The notes: a model not told the origin generated them from the letters alone. Shown: positions 17,132 through 27,038, numbered from the stretch's first letter. The stretch: DNA of 64,000 nt from Enterobacillus tribolii (GCF_003363015.1 NZ_QRAP01000001.1:667162-731161), one strand, 5' to 3'. Numbers and translations are program-made.

Positions 17132-19552
17132 ATGCCGCGCTACAGCTTTTCAGCCGGGCGAACCGCACCGGCGTTGCTGATACTGGTATTCGCGCCGTTA
17201 TCGGACGGCGCCGCCGACGAACGCTCAGCGGAGCTACCTCCGCCGCCGGGCGCGGAGTCCGTGGCGCAGGAAATTCAGTACCGGCTGGAGCTGGTCATTA
17301 ACCGCCGCCCCAGCGGGCAAGTGGTGCCCGTCACGGAATATCAGGGGCGCTACCGCGTCAGCGCCGCCGATTTACGGCGCGCCGGTTTGCCCGCTGCGGT
17401 ACTGACCGAACCGCAGACCGACGTCACGCAGCTCGCCGGCGTTAACGTGGAATACGACAGCGCCGGGCAACGTTTATTATTGCAGGTTCCCTCTGAGTGG
17501 CTGCCGCCGCAGTTGTTAAACGGCGACCCGGACAGAGTGCGTTTCGCCTCCCTCAGCGGACGCGGCACGCTGCTTAACTATGACGTCTACGCCAGCCGGA
17601 CCGGCTGCGGCGCGACCCAGCTCTCCGCCTGGAACGAAGTGCGCTTCTTCAGCGATGCCGGTACGTTGTCCAACACCGGCGTACTGCGCCGCAACATTGA
17701 CGGCGACGATACCGGGCAGGATAAAACGTACACCCGCTATGACACAACGCTCAGCGACGTCAATGAAAATCACATCCTGAAATGGGCCGTCGGCGACGTC
17801 ATCAGTAACGCGCTCAGTTGGAGCAGCAGCGTCAGGCTGGGTGGAATTTCCGTCAGCCGTGACTTTTCCGTACGCCCGGACGTCATTACGTATCCGCTGC
17901 CCGCGTTTTCCGGCAATGCGGCGGTGCCGACTTCCGCCGATCTTTTCATCAATGGCTATAAGGCCAGCAGCACGGAGTTACAGCCCGGCCCTTTCACCCT
18001 GACCAACACGCCGTATATTAATGGCGCCGGCGAGGCCGTGCTGGTGACTACCGATGCGCTCGGGCGCCAGGTTTCTACCAGCCTGCCGTTTTATGTCGCG
18101 AATACGTTGCTCAAGCCGGGGCTTTCCGACGCCTCATTCTCCACCGGCGCCCTGCGGCGCAGCTACGGCACGGAGGACTTCGACTACGGCCCCGCGGCGG
18201 CCAACGCCGTGTGGCGCTACGGGGTCAACGATGCCTGGACGCTGGAGAGTCATGCCGAAGGCGCGGAGGAACTGGCGCTGCTGGGCGTCGGTTCGTCGGT
18301 CCGGATCGGTAATCTGGGGGTAGTCAACGGCTCCTACTCCGACAGCCGGATGTATGGCAAGCACGGTGCTCAGTATGGTTTCGGCTATCAATACAGCAAT
18401 GCGCGTTTCAGCCTGTCCGCACAGCGGATTCAGCGCGACGCCCGTTTCGGCAACCTGGCGCTGTATGACAACGGCGAAGATTCGGGTGACGGGCAGCCAC
18501 AGGCAACGCTCAGCCGCAGCAGCACGCAGTACGCCGCCTCCTTGTCCCTGGCGCGCTATGGCAATATCGGGCTGGCTTACCTGGACGTACGCAGTTTTGA
18601 TAACAATAAAACGCGCCTGTTTAACCTCTCCTGGAGTAAAAACCTGTGGCACAACAGCAGTTTTTATCTTTCCGCCAGCCGCGATCCCGATCAACAGGAC
18701 TGGACCTTCGCGCTGACGTTCCAGGTGCCGTTCAACGCGCTGGACTCAGTGACGTTTAACTATGAGAACAATGCATCCGGCCAACGTCTGCAAGAGGTGA
18801 GCTATAGCCGCGCCATGCCCAGCGACGGCGGATTCAGCTGGGATCTGGCCTATGCCCGCCAGCACCCTCAGGATGACTATCAACAGGGATCGCTCACCTG
18901 GCGTAACGAACATATTCAGTTGCAGGGCGGTCTTTACGGATCGTCAGGCAACCAGACGCAATGGGGGGAAGCCACTGGCTCGCTGGTCATGATGGAAGGC
19001 GCATTGCTGACGGCGAACAAAGTCAACGATGCTTTCGTGATCGTCAGCACTGAAGGCTATCCGGACGTTGAGGTGAACTATGAACATCAGCCGATTGGCA
19101 AAACCAACGGCAGCGGTTATCTGCTGATCCCCGGCGTCACCTCTTACTACCCGGCCCACTACGGTATCAACGTGCTGAACATGCCGGCAGATGTCGTGGC
19201 CGATAAAACCGAACAACAGGCAGCGGTACGCCGGGGCAGCGGTTATGTGCTGCATTTCCCAATCAAACAGCAGCGGGCGGTCAGCGTCATTCTGGCTGAT
19301 GAGACGGGGCATCCGGTTCCGCTTTCCAGCACCGTCAGCCGCCGGGGGCATGCTGATGTTTACGTGGGCTGGGACGGCCTCGTTTATCTGGAAGATGTCG
19401 CGCAACATAACCCGCTGCGCGTCCGCATGCCGGACGGGCGCGTTTGCCAAACGACGCTGACGCTGCCGGCGACGCTTCCGCAACAACTTAAAACCTACGG
19501 CCCGCTGGTGTGCCGCCCTTCTTCCCGTTCCGGAGTCGCCTCAGATGATTAA
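17132..19552 (+). CDS. Csu-type outer-membrane usher (CsuD-like)
   Basis: 806 residues, a usual size for archaic ushers. A leader is followed by the N-terminal periplasmic domain (QYRLELVINRR, VTEYQGRYRVSAADLRRAGL), a long beta-barrel with the plug-region segment DLFINGYKASSTELQPGPFTL, and C-terminal domains with LLIPGVTSYYPAHYGIN and PVPLSSTVSRRGHADVYVG-type motifs. It secretes and assembles subunits across the outer membrane. The eight-base overlap of its end with the next gene shows translational coupling. Confidence 0.9.
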   Translation: MPRYSFSAGRTAPALLILVFAPLSDGAADERSAELPPPPGAESVAQEIQYRLELVINRRPSGQVVPVTEYQGRYRVSAADLRRAGLPAAVLTEPQTDVTQLAGVNVEYDSAGQRLLLQVPSEWLPPQLLNGDPDRVRFASLSGRGTLLNYDVYASRTGCGATQLSAWNEVRFFSDAGTLSNTGVLRRNIDGDDTGQDKTYTRYDTTLSDVNENHILKWAVGDVISNALSWSSSVRLGGISVSRDFSVRPDVITYPLPAFSGNAAVPTSADLFINGYKASSTELQPGPFTLTNTPYINGAGEAVLVTTDALGRQVSTSLPFYVANTLLKPGLSDASFSTGALRRSYGTEDFDYGPAAANAVWRYGVNDAWTLESHAEGAEELALLGVGSSVRIGNLGVVNGSYSDSRMYGKHGAQYGFGYQYSNARFSLSAQRIQRDARFGNLALYDNGEDSGDGQPQATLSRSSTQYAASLSLARYGNIGLAYLDVRSFDNNKTRLFNLSWSKNLWHNSSFYLSASRDPDQQDWTFALTFQVPFNALDSVTFNYENNASGQRLQEVSYSRAMPSDGGFSWDLAYARQHPQDDYQQGSLTWRNEHIQLQGGLYGSSGNQTQWGEATGSLVMMEGALLTANKVNDAFVIVSTEGYPDVEVNYEHQPIGKTNGSGYLLIPGVTSYYPAHYGINVLNMPADVVADKTEQQAAVRRGSGYVLHFPIKQQRAVSVILADETGHPVPLSSTVSRRGHADVYVGWDGLVYLEDVAQHNPLRVRMPDGRVCQTTLTLPATLPQQLKTYGPLVCRPSSRSGVASDD

Positions 19553-20531
19553 GCGTTGTTTCCCGTTGCTTCTGCTGTTTCTGGGTATGCTGGCGCTCAG
19601 CGACGGCGCCCGTGCCGCCTGCAAGGCCACGCTTTCCACCCTTGCGCCCAGTTTCGGTTCGGCCAGCTCATTTCTGGTCAGTAGCGGGAAGTTTACGACT
19701 TCCGTCAACCTGATGCTGAAATGCGATCTGGTTCTGCTCTCCCTGTTTGACAGCGACTACGTATCAATCACCTTCAGTGATGCGACCAACCTGAACGGCT
19801 CACAGGCGACGCTGAAAGTCGATACGACGGGCACCGACAACATCCCCATCAATGTATGCCCTTCCTCATCCGACTGTTCCAGTTCCATCCAGAAAAGTGA
19901 CAAAGCCAACTATCCGCGCGATACATTGGCGAAGTTACTTACATCGACGACGTTCACCATTCCGATTACTTTCCAGACCACCCCCGGACAAAATGTCGCC
20001 GCCGGGCAATATAAGGTTAAGGTGGATCTTTTAATCGCCTGGAATATCTGCGGTACGTTGGGGGTTGGCAACATTCTCTGCGTGAACCAGCAAAACAGCA
20101 GCACCACGCTTTCGCCGGAGCTGACGCTGACCGTCACGAACGATTGCATCACCATTGATGCGCCCAACGTTGATTTCGGCAGTGCGCCGCTGGTCAGCGG
20201 CCTGCCTGACGTTGCACAGAGCATCAGCATCACCTGTACCAAAGGGAGCGTTTACAGCGTGGGCATCAGCGACGGGCAAAATGCCGTTAATGGCGTCAGG
20301 CAGATGATCAGCGGCAGCAACCGCATCGCCTATGATATCTATCAGGATACCCCCGCTGCCAGCCGTTGGGGCAGCAGCGGCAACCAGCGCTGGTCCAGCG
20401 CCGCATCCAGCTCGCTCAGCAGCGACGGACTGACCCGTTACTACAAATATCTGGCGCGGATCCTGAGCGGCCAAAGTACGCCGGCAGCAGGAACCTATAC
20501 GGATATGCTGGTGGTGGACATTACTTTCTGA
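19545..20531 (+). CDS. Csu-type tip adhesin with two spore coat U domains (CsuE-like)
   Basis: 328 residues, signal peptide (SDGARA-ACKAT). Two consecutive SCPU domains: the first about residues 25-195 with several extra cysteines (CPSSSDC, NICGTL, ILCVNQ), the second about 200-328 with NDCITIDAPNVDFG, ITCTKGS and a final GTYTDMLVVDITF strand. The two-domain layout is that of CsuE, the pilus tip, whose hydrophobic finger loops mediate binding to plastics in Acinetobacter. It is last in the operon, overlapping the usher by eight bases. Confidence 0.85.
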   Translation: MIKRCFPLLLLFLGMLALSDGARAACKATLSTLAPSFGSASSFLVSSGKFTTSVNLMLKCDLVLLSLFDSDYVSITFSDATNLNGSQATLKVDTTGTDNIPINVCPSSSDCSSSIQKSDKANYPRDTLAKLLTSTTFTIPITFQTTPGQNVAAGQYKVKVDLLIAWNICGTLGVGNILCVNQQNSSTTLSPELTLTVTNDCITIDAPNVDFGSAPLVSGLPDVAQSISITCTKGSVYSVGISDGQNAVNGVRQMISGSNRIAYDIYQDTPAASRWGSSGNQRWSSAASSSLSSDGLTRYYKYLARILSGQSTPAAGTYTDMLVVDITF

Positions 20532-21445
20532 TTCCACGGTCAACATAAAGGCGACCTGGATTGGGTACGAACCTTCGTGGTCAAAATCTTACGCCTGACT
20601 ATCCGGCATTATTTCTTCTGCACGAAAAACTCCGATGTTTTTCATCAATCGACGATAAAAATGAAGTTTAAAATATCGCATAGATTATTTTTAAATCTAT
20701 TAGGGTTAATCGCTCGCACATTAATCCTATGGCCCTATATATGGAAAATTGAATTTACCCCATCTTGATTTATAGCGTTCAAAGCCATGAGACAATCATC
20801 CTAAATGTATTCTCAACCATTACAGATAATTCCCTTTCAGTTTAATTCAGGTAATACAGAGGATGAACTATTGATCATATTTATTAATTGATTCAATCAA
20901 TTCATTACATCGCAATACTTAGGGCCAATACTCAAAAAAACAGGAATTATCCTTTGGTGATGCATGCTAATATCATGCCACCCCCTATGTTTAAGAATAA
21001 TTACCTTGTTAATCACTGCGTTAAAAGGTATTTCAATGGTACTTGCGATATCTCATTCCAAATCTGAAGCGTTATCTCATAACAAGATCTCACAAAACCA
21101 TTCAGAATAGTTAATTAATCTGTCTTCTGCCTCGGTTGATAATTATCATCATTTTTAATATTTTTGAGGTTGAAATACCGTTAATTAAAAAAGTATCATG
21201 CAGACCGATGAATTGAAGTTGATATTTTGACAGTGCTCAGCAGACCAGTAACCAGCTTTCTGAAACAGCCAGGGAGTTCGTGTTTTATTGTTCATAGAAA
21301 TATTCTTACGCTCATCCTGAGCATGGGAGTACATAAATGAATAACGGAGGTATGTTAAAGAGAGCAAAAGATAAGTCCATGTAGTTATACATTTTTTAAA
21401 CAACCTATTTTGTTTTTATCAATTTTATAAATTAAAGGAGTAATC
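20532..21445. other. AT-rich spacer between the two pilus operons
   Basis: 914 bases without a supported gene. Small frames (20577-20768 plus, 21185-21403 minus) have neither ribosome-binding sites nor recognisable domains. The stretch is clearly richer in A and T than its neighbours and must contain the promoter of the second fimbrial operon. I looked for paired inverted repeats of a fimS-type invertible switch and saw none. AAGGAG precedes the pilin start at 21446. Confidence 0.6.
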
Positions 21446-21988
21446 ATGAAAAAAACTGCGATCTTTGCAGCCGTACTGTCCACCCTCTCTGTCGCTTCCT
21501 TTGCTGCTAATGCGGCATCTACGGGAACCATCTATTTCAACGGTGAGCTGACCGCGAATACTTGCGATGTGATTGTGGATAATCAGAGCGAAAACGCAAC
21601 GATCAAGTTGCCGACCATTGGTACCAACCAGTTGAATGCTCCGGGAGCAACTGCCGGCCGTACCAGCTTCAACATGGCGCTGAGCAACTGTACCGGTACG
21701 CTGCAGACCGCTTCTGCCTACTTCCAGGCAGGTTCCACCGTTGATGCGGCAACCGGTCGTCTGAAGAATACCGGCGGTACCGCTGGTCGTGTTTCCCTGC
21801 AAATGCGTGACGGTGCCAACAGCAACGTTATCCAGGTGGGTAACGGCAACCAGGTAAACAACACGACCTATGTTGATATCTCTTCTACTTCAGCCACGCT
21901 GCCGTATGAAGTTGAATACTATGCTGAAGGCGCAACCACGCCGGGTACTGTTGTGAGTAACGTTGTTTACTCCATTCAGTACAAGTAA
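21446..21988 (+). CDS. Type 1-like fimbrial major subunit
   Basis: 180 residues with a signal peptide (SFAANA-ASTGT). The mature pilin has the canonical start GTIYFNGELTANTCDV, a second cysteine in LSNCTGTL forming the conserved disulfide, and a C-terminal VVYSIQYK donor-groove strand with the penultimate aromatic residue. AAGGAG lies before the ATG. It is first of four genes, separated from the chaperone by a hairpin with a T tract. Confidence 0.9.
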   Translation: MKKTAIFAAVLSTLSVASFAANAASTGTIYFNGELTANTCDVIVDNQSENATIKLPTIGTNQLNAPGATAGRTSFNMALSNCTGTLQTASAYFQAGSTVDAATGRLKNTGGTAGRVSLQMRDGANSNVIQVGNGNQVNNTTYVDISSTSATLPYEVEYYAEGATTPGTVVSNVVYSIQYK

Positions 21989-22009
21989 TCGCTAAACAAA
22001 CGTAATTTC

Positions 22010-22033
22010 GGGGGAAGATTTCTTCCCCCTTTT
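22010..22033 (+). terminator. Intra-operon hairpin after the major pilin
   Basis: An eight-pair stem (GGGGGAAG with CTTCCCCC), loop ATTT, then TTTT. It lies 22 bases after the pilin stop and would reduce read-through into chaperone, usher and adhesin, giving excess pilin. Confidence 0.75.
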
Positions 22034-22062
22034 ATCATATGGATATCAGGGACAGGCTCGAT

Positions 22063-22767
22063 ATGTATATTCGCCCGTTAACTTTCCTTTCGACTATGAC
22101 TTTTGCATTTTTAATGCTTGTCAGTGTCGCAGCCTCCGCCAGCGTGGTGATCACCGGCACCCGGGTTATTTATCCTTCGGATTCCCGCGAGGTCAGCGTC
22201 AAGCTCAGTAATGTCGGGAAAAGCCCGGTGTTGATTCAAAGCTGGATTGATACCGGCGACATTGACGCTACGCCGGAGAAAATTGACGTCCCGTTCACGA
22301 TTACGCCGCCAATCAACCGGGTCGATCCGGACAAAGGGCAAACGCTGCGTATCGGCGCGTTGCCGGCCGAGCTGCCGTCGGATCAGGAGTCGCTTTTCTG
22401 GCTGAACGTTCTTGAAATTCCGGCCATAAAGCAGCAGTCCGTCACCACAGAGAACTACCTGAAGATGGCGTTCAGAACGCGCATCAAAATGTTTTATCGC
22501 CCGAAAGGTCTGCCGGAAAGCCCGGCGCAGGCAGCGGATTCCCTGATTTGGAAAGCCTCCGGCGCAGAAGTGCGCGTGGAAAATCCGTCGCCCTATTTTG
22601 TTTCGCTGGTTACCGCCACCGCGAACGGAACAACCGTGGAAGCCGACATGATCGCCCCTAAATCGACCATAACGCTCAAACTGCGGGCTGCACCCGGCGC
22701 GAAAATTGACGCCAGCTACGTTAACGATTTTGGCGCCATCGTGCCGTTATCTGCCGTTTTAAAATAA
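22063..22767 (+). CDS. Fimbrial periplasmic chaperone (FimC/PapD-like)
   Basis: 234 residues from the chosen ATG at 22063. The frame opens eight codons earlier, but that ATG lies directly against the hairpin with no ribosome-binding site. Signal peptide to about ASA-SVVIT. The first Ig-like domain has GTRVIYPSDSREVSVKLSN and the subunit-binding edge VDPDKGQTLRIG. The family signature region FWLNVLEIPA is followed by AFRTRIKMFYRPKGL. The short F1-G1 loop indicates a classical FGS chaperone, unlike the archaic one at 16389. Confidence 0.9.
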   Translation: MYIRPLTFLSTMTFAFLMLVSVAASASVVITGTRVIYPSDSREVSVKLSNVGKSPVLIQSWIDTGDIDATPEKIDVPFTITPPINRVDPDKGQTLRIGALPAELPSDQESLFWLNVLEIPAIKQQSVTTENYLKMAFRTRIKMFYRPKGLPESPAQAADSLIWKASGAEVRVENPSPYFVSLVTATANGTTVEADMIAPKSTITLKLRAAPGAKIDASYVNDFGAIVPLSAVLK

Positions 22768-22814
22768 TAACATGCACGATTTTTTCTCAAAGTTATTGAT
22801 AACAGGGATTAGAG

Positions 22815-25370
22815 ATGATGAGCAAACACCAGGCGTATGGATATCGCGGCAGGATTTCGCCGATATTGATCGCCATTCTTGCCGTTTTATACGGCGATGA
22901 CGTTAATGCCCGGCAGGATGAAAATGCCATTGCGCCTTACGCCAGTCAGGACGTTCAGTTCGATCCCGCGTTTCTGAACATGGAAGATGCGGCTAATATG
23001 GACTTGTCCCGCTTTAGCCGAGGCGCGGCGGCAACGCCGGGCGTATACACCGTTGCCGTGTACGTTAACGGCGCACCACTTACAGATGCAGAGATTGAGT
23101 TTCGTCAGAACAGCGATAAGAGCGTTACCCCTTGCCTCACCGCCGCGTTAGTCCGGCAACTTCCCCTTGATTTCAGCCGGCTGCCGGCCAATCTGTTAGA
23201 AAACGATCAGGTCTGTATCGATCTCATGCAGGCCATCCCTGCCGCAACCATTTACTTCGACAGTAACGAGCAGCAGTTGGACATTCAGATCCCGCAAATG
23301 TACGTATCACGCCTGGCCCGCGGCAGCGTCAGTCCGGCGCTGTGGGACAGCGGGATCGCTGCGGCAATGCTTGGCTACAGCCTTAACGCTTACGCCAGTG
23401 AATCCCATGGTCGTGAGTATAAATCCTTTTACGGCAACATTAACGCGGGGCTGAACCTCGGCGCGTGGTATCTGCGCCACAACGGTAACTACAACTGGGA
23501 GAAAGACGGCGAACACAGCTATAACACCCTGAATACCTATTTACAGCGCGATATCCCTGCGATCCGCGGGCGACTGTTGGTGGGCCAGTCCAATACCACC
23601 GGTATCGTGTTCGACACGCTTCCTTTTTCCGGGGTTCAGTTAGCCAGCGATGAACGTATGCTGCCCGAGTCGCAGCGCGGTTATGCGCCGGCAATCCGCG
23701 GCGTCGCACGCACCAACGCCAAAGTAACGATTCACCAGAACGGGCAGGCTATTTATGAAACCACCGTACAACCCGGTGAGTTTTTAATCGACGATCTTTA
23801 CCCTACCGGCTACGGCGGCGATCTGTCGGTCACGATAGATGAAGCCGACGGCAGCCAGCAAACGTTTACCGTCCCCTATGCCTCAGTCACGGAATTGCTG
23901 CGGCCCGGCATGTCTAAATACGCGTTTACCGCCGGGCAATTGCGTAATGACTCCGTCAAAGATAACCCGGCTTTGTATCAGGCAACCTACCAGCGCGGCC
24001 TGACTAACTACGTAACCGGCTATGGCGGCGTTCAGGCCAGCCAGGATTATTACGCCACGCAGCTCGGCGCGGCCTTCGGCGGCAACGAAGTCGGCGCCGT
24101 TGCCGTAGATGTCACCCAGGCCCGCACGCACCTGGATCAGCGCGGCAACAGCCGTTCCGGGCAGAGTTACAAAATCAGCTACAGCAAGCTGATCCAGGCC
24201 ACGCAAAGTAATCTCGGGCTGGCCGCCTACCGCTTTTCGACCAGCGGCTATATGGACTACCTGACGGCCATGCAGACCCGTGACGCCATCCAGCGGGGCT
24301 ACGACAGAAACTCGATCTGGCGATCCAAGAACCGTTTCACCGCGTCTGCCAGCCAGTCACTGCCCGATGGCTGGGGGCAGTTCTACCTGAACGCCTCATT
24401 GCAGACTTACTGGAATTACCAGGGTACGGATAAGCAATACCAGTTTGGTTACAGCAACATGTTCCGTGACATGGTTTACCGCATTTCCGTGGGCAGAACC
24501 TATTCCGGCGTCGGTGAGAAACAAGATACGATAACGCTCAGCTTCACCGTTCCGCTCGGACGGAAAGCGGACGGCCTTCGTCCCAGCCTGAGAGGGCAGC
24601 TTGATCGCGACAGCACCGGACGCTACAGCGAACAGGTCGCTATCTCCGGTACTGCCGGTAACGAAAACCAATTCAGCTATGGCGTAAGCGCCATGAACGC
24701 GAATAAGGGCGTGGGCACCAGCGGTTCCGTCAACGGGCAGTACCGTTCCGATTACACCTCGCTTTCCAGCTCATACAGCGTCGGCAAGCACTACCAGAGC
24801 GCTTCCCTCGGCATGATGGGATCGATGGTAGCGCACAGCGGCGGCGTCACCTTCACACCTTACGTCTCTGACACGCTTGCGCTGGTCGAAGCCAAAGGCG
24901 CACAAGGCGCTTCCGTCTCCTCTTATCCGGGCGTCCGCATCGATCGCTGGGGGTATGCTCTGGTGCCCTACCTGAGCCCATACCGGCTCAACAGCGTCTC
25001 GCTGGATCCGAAAGACACCGGGACAGATGTCGAACTGGAATATACCGACCAAAAAGTCGCCCCCTATTCCGGCGCAGTTGTGAAACTGAAATACGGCACC
25101 AAACGGGGAACGCCGGTATTAATCATGGCCACCTGGCAAGACGCGCCGTTGCCCTTCGGCGCGGAAGTGCTTGACGCCAAAGGACGCAGCATCGGCGCTG
25201 TGGGCCAGGGCGGACAGATTTACGCCCGCGTGGAGAAAGATCAGGGCCAGTTAACCGTCCGCTGGGGGAACAACGCGGCGTCACAATGTAAGGTGTCCTA
25301 CCGCCTGATGCCGACGAAGCCGGGACGAGTCAATAACACTACGCAGCGCTTCAATACCGTCTGCGAGTAA
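22815..25370 (+). CDS. Fimbrial outer-membrane usher (FimD-like)
   Basis: 851 residues. N-terminal domain with VQFDPAFLNM, LSRFSRGAAATPGVYTVAVYVNG and a QLPLDF region; barrel and plug with FSGVQLASDERMLPESQRGYAP and ARTNAKVTIHQNGQAIYETTVQPGEFLIDDL (read in separate motifs NAKVTIHQNG and GEFLIDDLYPTGYGGDL). The C-terminal domains end with a cysteine pair (SQCKVSYRL and FNTVCE). It forms the assembly pore for the fimbriae. It lies 47 bases after the chaperone and 24 before the adhesin. Confidence 0.92.
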   Translation: MMSKHQAYGYRGRISPILIAILAVLYGDDVNARQDENAIAPYASQDVQFDPAFLNMEDAANMDLSRFSRGAAATPGVYTVAVYVNGAPLTDAEIEFRQNSDKSVTPCLTAALVRQLPLDFSRLPANLLENDQVCIDLMQAIPAATIYFDSNEQQLDIQIPQMYVSRLARGSVSPALWDSGIAAAMLGYSLNAYASESHGREYKSFYGNINAGLNLGAWYLRHNGNYNWEKDGEHSYNTLNTYLQRDIPAIRGRLLVGQSNTTGIVFDTLPFSGVQLASDERMLPESQRGYAPAIRGVARTNAKVTIHQNGQAIYETTVQPGEFLIDDLYPTGYGGDLSVTIDEADGSQQTFTVPYASVTELLRPGMSKYAFTAGQLRNDSVKDNPALYQATYQRGLTNYVTGYGGVQASQDYYATQLGAAFGGNEVGAVAVDVTQARTHLDQRGNSRSGQSYKISYSKLIQATQSNLGLAAYRFSTSGYMDYLTAMQTRDAIQRGYDRNSIWRSKNRFTASASQSLPDGWGQFYLNASLQTYWNYQGTDKQYQFGYSNMFRDMVYRISVGRTYSGVGEKQDTITLSFTVPLGRKADGLRPSLRGQLDRDSTGRYSEQVAISGTAGNENQFSYGVSAMNANKGVGTSGSVNGQYRSDYTSLSSSYSVGKHYQSASLGMMGSMVAHSGGVTFTPYVSDTLALVEAKGAQGASVSSYPGVRIDRWGYALVPYLSPYRLNSVSLDPKDTGTDVELEYTDQKVAPYSGAVVKLKYGTKRGTPVLIMATWQDAPLPFGAEVLDAKGRSIGAVGQGGQIYARVEKDQGQLTVRWGNNAASQCKVSYRLMPTKPGRVNNTTQRFNTVCE

Positions 25371-25394
25371 TGACGTGATCAGGAATAATTCGCT

Positions 25395-26531
25395 ATGAAA
25401 TACACATTTGCGTTCAATCGTAAGACAGGTCCGGTTAGCTTATTCATGCTGATGGCGTCTTTTTTTTACAGCAGCAACAGCGCTGCCATAACCTGTACCA
25501 CTACGGATGAATTCTCAAATCCGGTGAATGCGATTACCACTACGTTGCCTTTGCAGGGCGGCAATATTACGGCGGGTCCGGACGTCGCCATCGGCAGCGT
25601 GCTGTTCCGGCAAACCTTCAAGCCGTCCTATACGCCGGTGGGGTATTGTTCCGATCTCACGCCCAATACCACATATTCCTACTCCAATACCTACAGCTAT
25701 CTCAACACGCCGTTGCCGTTGTCGGGCGGCTCCAGCCCCGTTGGCGGCCAGGTCTATGAAACAGGAATCCCCGGCATCGGCATCGTCGCCTGGTATGCCG
25801 GTAACGGCTTCCCGTACTCTGACACGACGGATATCTTTCACAGCGGCAGCAATACGGATTTTAAACACCGCTCATCACCTACGTTTGATATTTACCTGAT
25901 CAAAACCGGCGCGATTTCACCGGGGATCATCTCAGGCAGCAACCTGCCCACGATCGCCTATGACTTTGAGTTTGGCGGCGTAAAAACGAGGATCGCTACG
26001 GCCAGCTTTTCCGGCTCGCTGAACGTCGTGTCGCAAACCTGCACCACGCCAGACGTTTACGTGAGCCTGGGGCAATATGACATCAACCACTCTTTCACCG
26101 GAAAAGGCAGTACGTCAGCCTGGGTAGATTCCTCCATCAAGCTGACCAACTGCCCGCGTTTTTACGGTACGCTGAACAACGGCGAAAAAACCTTCGCCTC
26201 CGATGACGGCACCACGGGAACCGGGACATTTACGCCCAACACCTTTTGGCTGATGCTGACCCCCAATACCACCGTTATCGACAGCAACAACGGCATACTG
26301 TCAATCCAGCATTCAGAAAACAGCGCCGAGGGCGTCGGTATACAAATGGCTCACGGCACAACATCGGATGCGGCCCCGACTCCGGTTTCGTTCGGCGGCA
26401 TCAAGATATACCGCAGCGAAGACGCCTCCACGCAGACGCTGCCGCTGGTCGCCCGTTACATTCAGACGGAAGATACGCTGACGCCGGGCCGCGCCGATGC
26501 TACCGTCGTTTTTCTTATCTCCTACCAGTAA
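25395..26531 (+). CDS. Two-domain fimbrial tip adhesin
   Basis: 378 residues with a long signal region (to about SNSAA-ITCTT). The N-terminal ~200 residues form a candidate receptor-binding domain with no close motif that I recognise (GIPGIGIVAWYAGNGFPY is notable). A C-terminal pilin domain begins near SQTCTTPDVYVSLGQYD and ends in TVVFLISYQ, matching the pilin fold of FimH-like tips. Binding specificity is unknown. A strong terminator follows within 20 bases. Confidence 0.82.
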   Translation: MKYTFAFNRKTGPVSLFMLMASFFYSSNSAAITCTTTDEFSNPVNAITTTLPLQGGNITAGPDVAIGSVLFRQTFKPSYTPVGYCSDLTPNTTYSYSNTYSYLNTPLPLSGGSSPVGGQVYETGIPGIGIVAWYAGNGFPYSDTTDIFHSGSNTDFKHRSSPTFDIYLIKTGAISPGIISGSNLPTIAYDFEFGGVKTRIATASFSGSLNVVSQTCTTPDVYVSLGQYDINHSFTGKGSTSAWVDSSIKLTNCPRFYGTLNNGEKTFASDDGTTGTGTFTPNTFWLMLTPNTTVIDSNNGILSIQHSENSAEGVGIQMAHGTTSDAAPTPVSFGGIKIYRSEDASTQTLPLVARYIQTEDTLTPGRADATVVFLISYQ

Positions 26532-26545
26532 CCACTGCGATTAAA

Positions 26546-26571
26546 AAGCCGGCTTACGCCGGCTTCTTTTT
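26546..26571. terminator. Bidirectional terminator between the fimbrial operon and the dehydrogenase operon
   Basis: Stem AAGCCGGC with GCCGGCTT, loop TTAC, T tract on the plus side and A tract (T on the minus strand) on the other. Both converging operons end within 20 bases of it. Confidence 0.85.
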
Positions 26572-26576
26572 ATCTG

Positions 26577-27038
26577 CTAGTTACGTTTCAGAACGTGGTT
26601 TATCGAGTCAAGGATCGGCTGATATCCCGTACAGCGACAAATATTTCCTTCCAACGCATCCAGCAACTGCTCTTCACTCGGCTCAGGATGCCGGGCCAGC
26701 AACGCCGTCGTGCTCACCAGCACGCCCGGCGTGCAAAAGCCACACTGTACGCCGCCACGCTCAACGAATGCGTCCTGCAGTTGTTGGGTAACCGGGTTAT
26801 CCGCCAGCCCCTCCAGCGTCATGATTTCCGCGCCATGGCATTGCTCCGCCAATACCAGGCAGGAGCAAACAGCATTACCATCCATCATTACCGTACACGC
26901 GCCACACTCGCCTATTGCGCACCCTTCCTTGGTGGCGGTGAGCTGAAATTTGTCGCGAATCAAATCCAGCAAGCGCATATTTCCCGTGACCTGGGCCTCT
27001 ACGACATTGCCGTTTACTTTCACTTTTATCGTACTCAT
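26577..27038 (-). CDS. 2Fe-2S subunit of a xanthine dehydrogenase-family enzyme
   Basis: 153 residues, the usual length for the small subunit (E. coli XdhC is 159). The plant-type ferredoxin cluster motif is EGCAIGECGACTVMMDG (~38-54) with a later cysteine in VCSC; the second cluster is held by QCGFCTPG and NICRCTGYQP. It passes electrons from the molybdenum site to FAD. It lies 99 bases downstream of the fused Mo/FAD gene, the xdhA-xdhB-xdhC order of E. coli. The physiological substrate is not certain. Confidence 0.88.
   Translation of the reverse strand: MSTIKVKVNGNVVEAQVTGNMRLLDLIRDKFQLTATKEGCAIGECGACTVMMDGNAVCSCLVLAEQCHGAEIMTLEGLADNPVTQQLQDAFVERGGVQCGFCTPGVLVSTTALLARHPEPSEEQLLDALEGNICRCTGYQPILDSINHVLKRN

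Noticed and set aside
21185-21403. 72-codon minus-strand frame with a hydrophobic start
   Set aside because: No ribosome-binding site or family match; AT-rich spacer gives such frames by chance.
20532-21445. Invertible fimS-like promoter switch before the second fimbrial operon
   Set aside because: No matching inverted repeats flanking the promoter region and no recombinase gene nearby.
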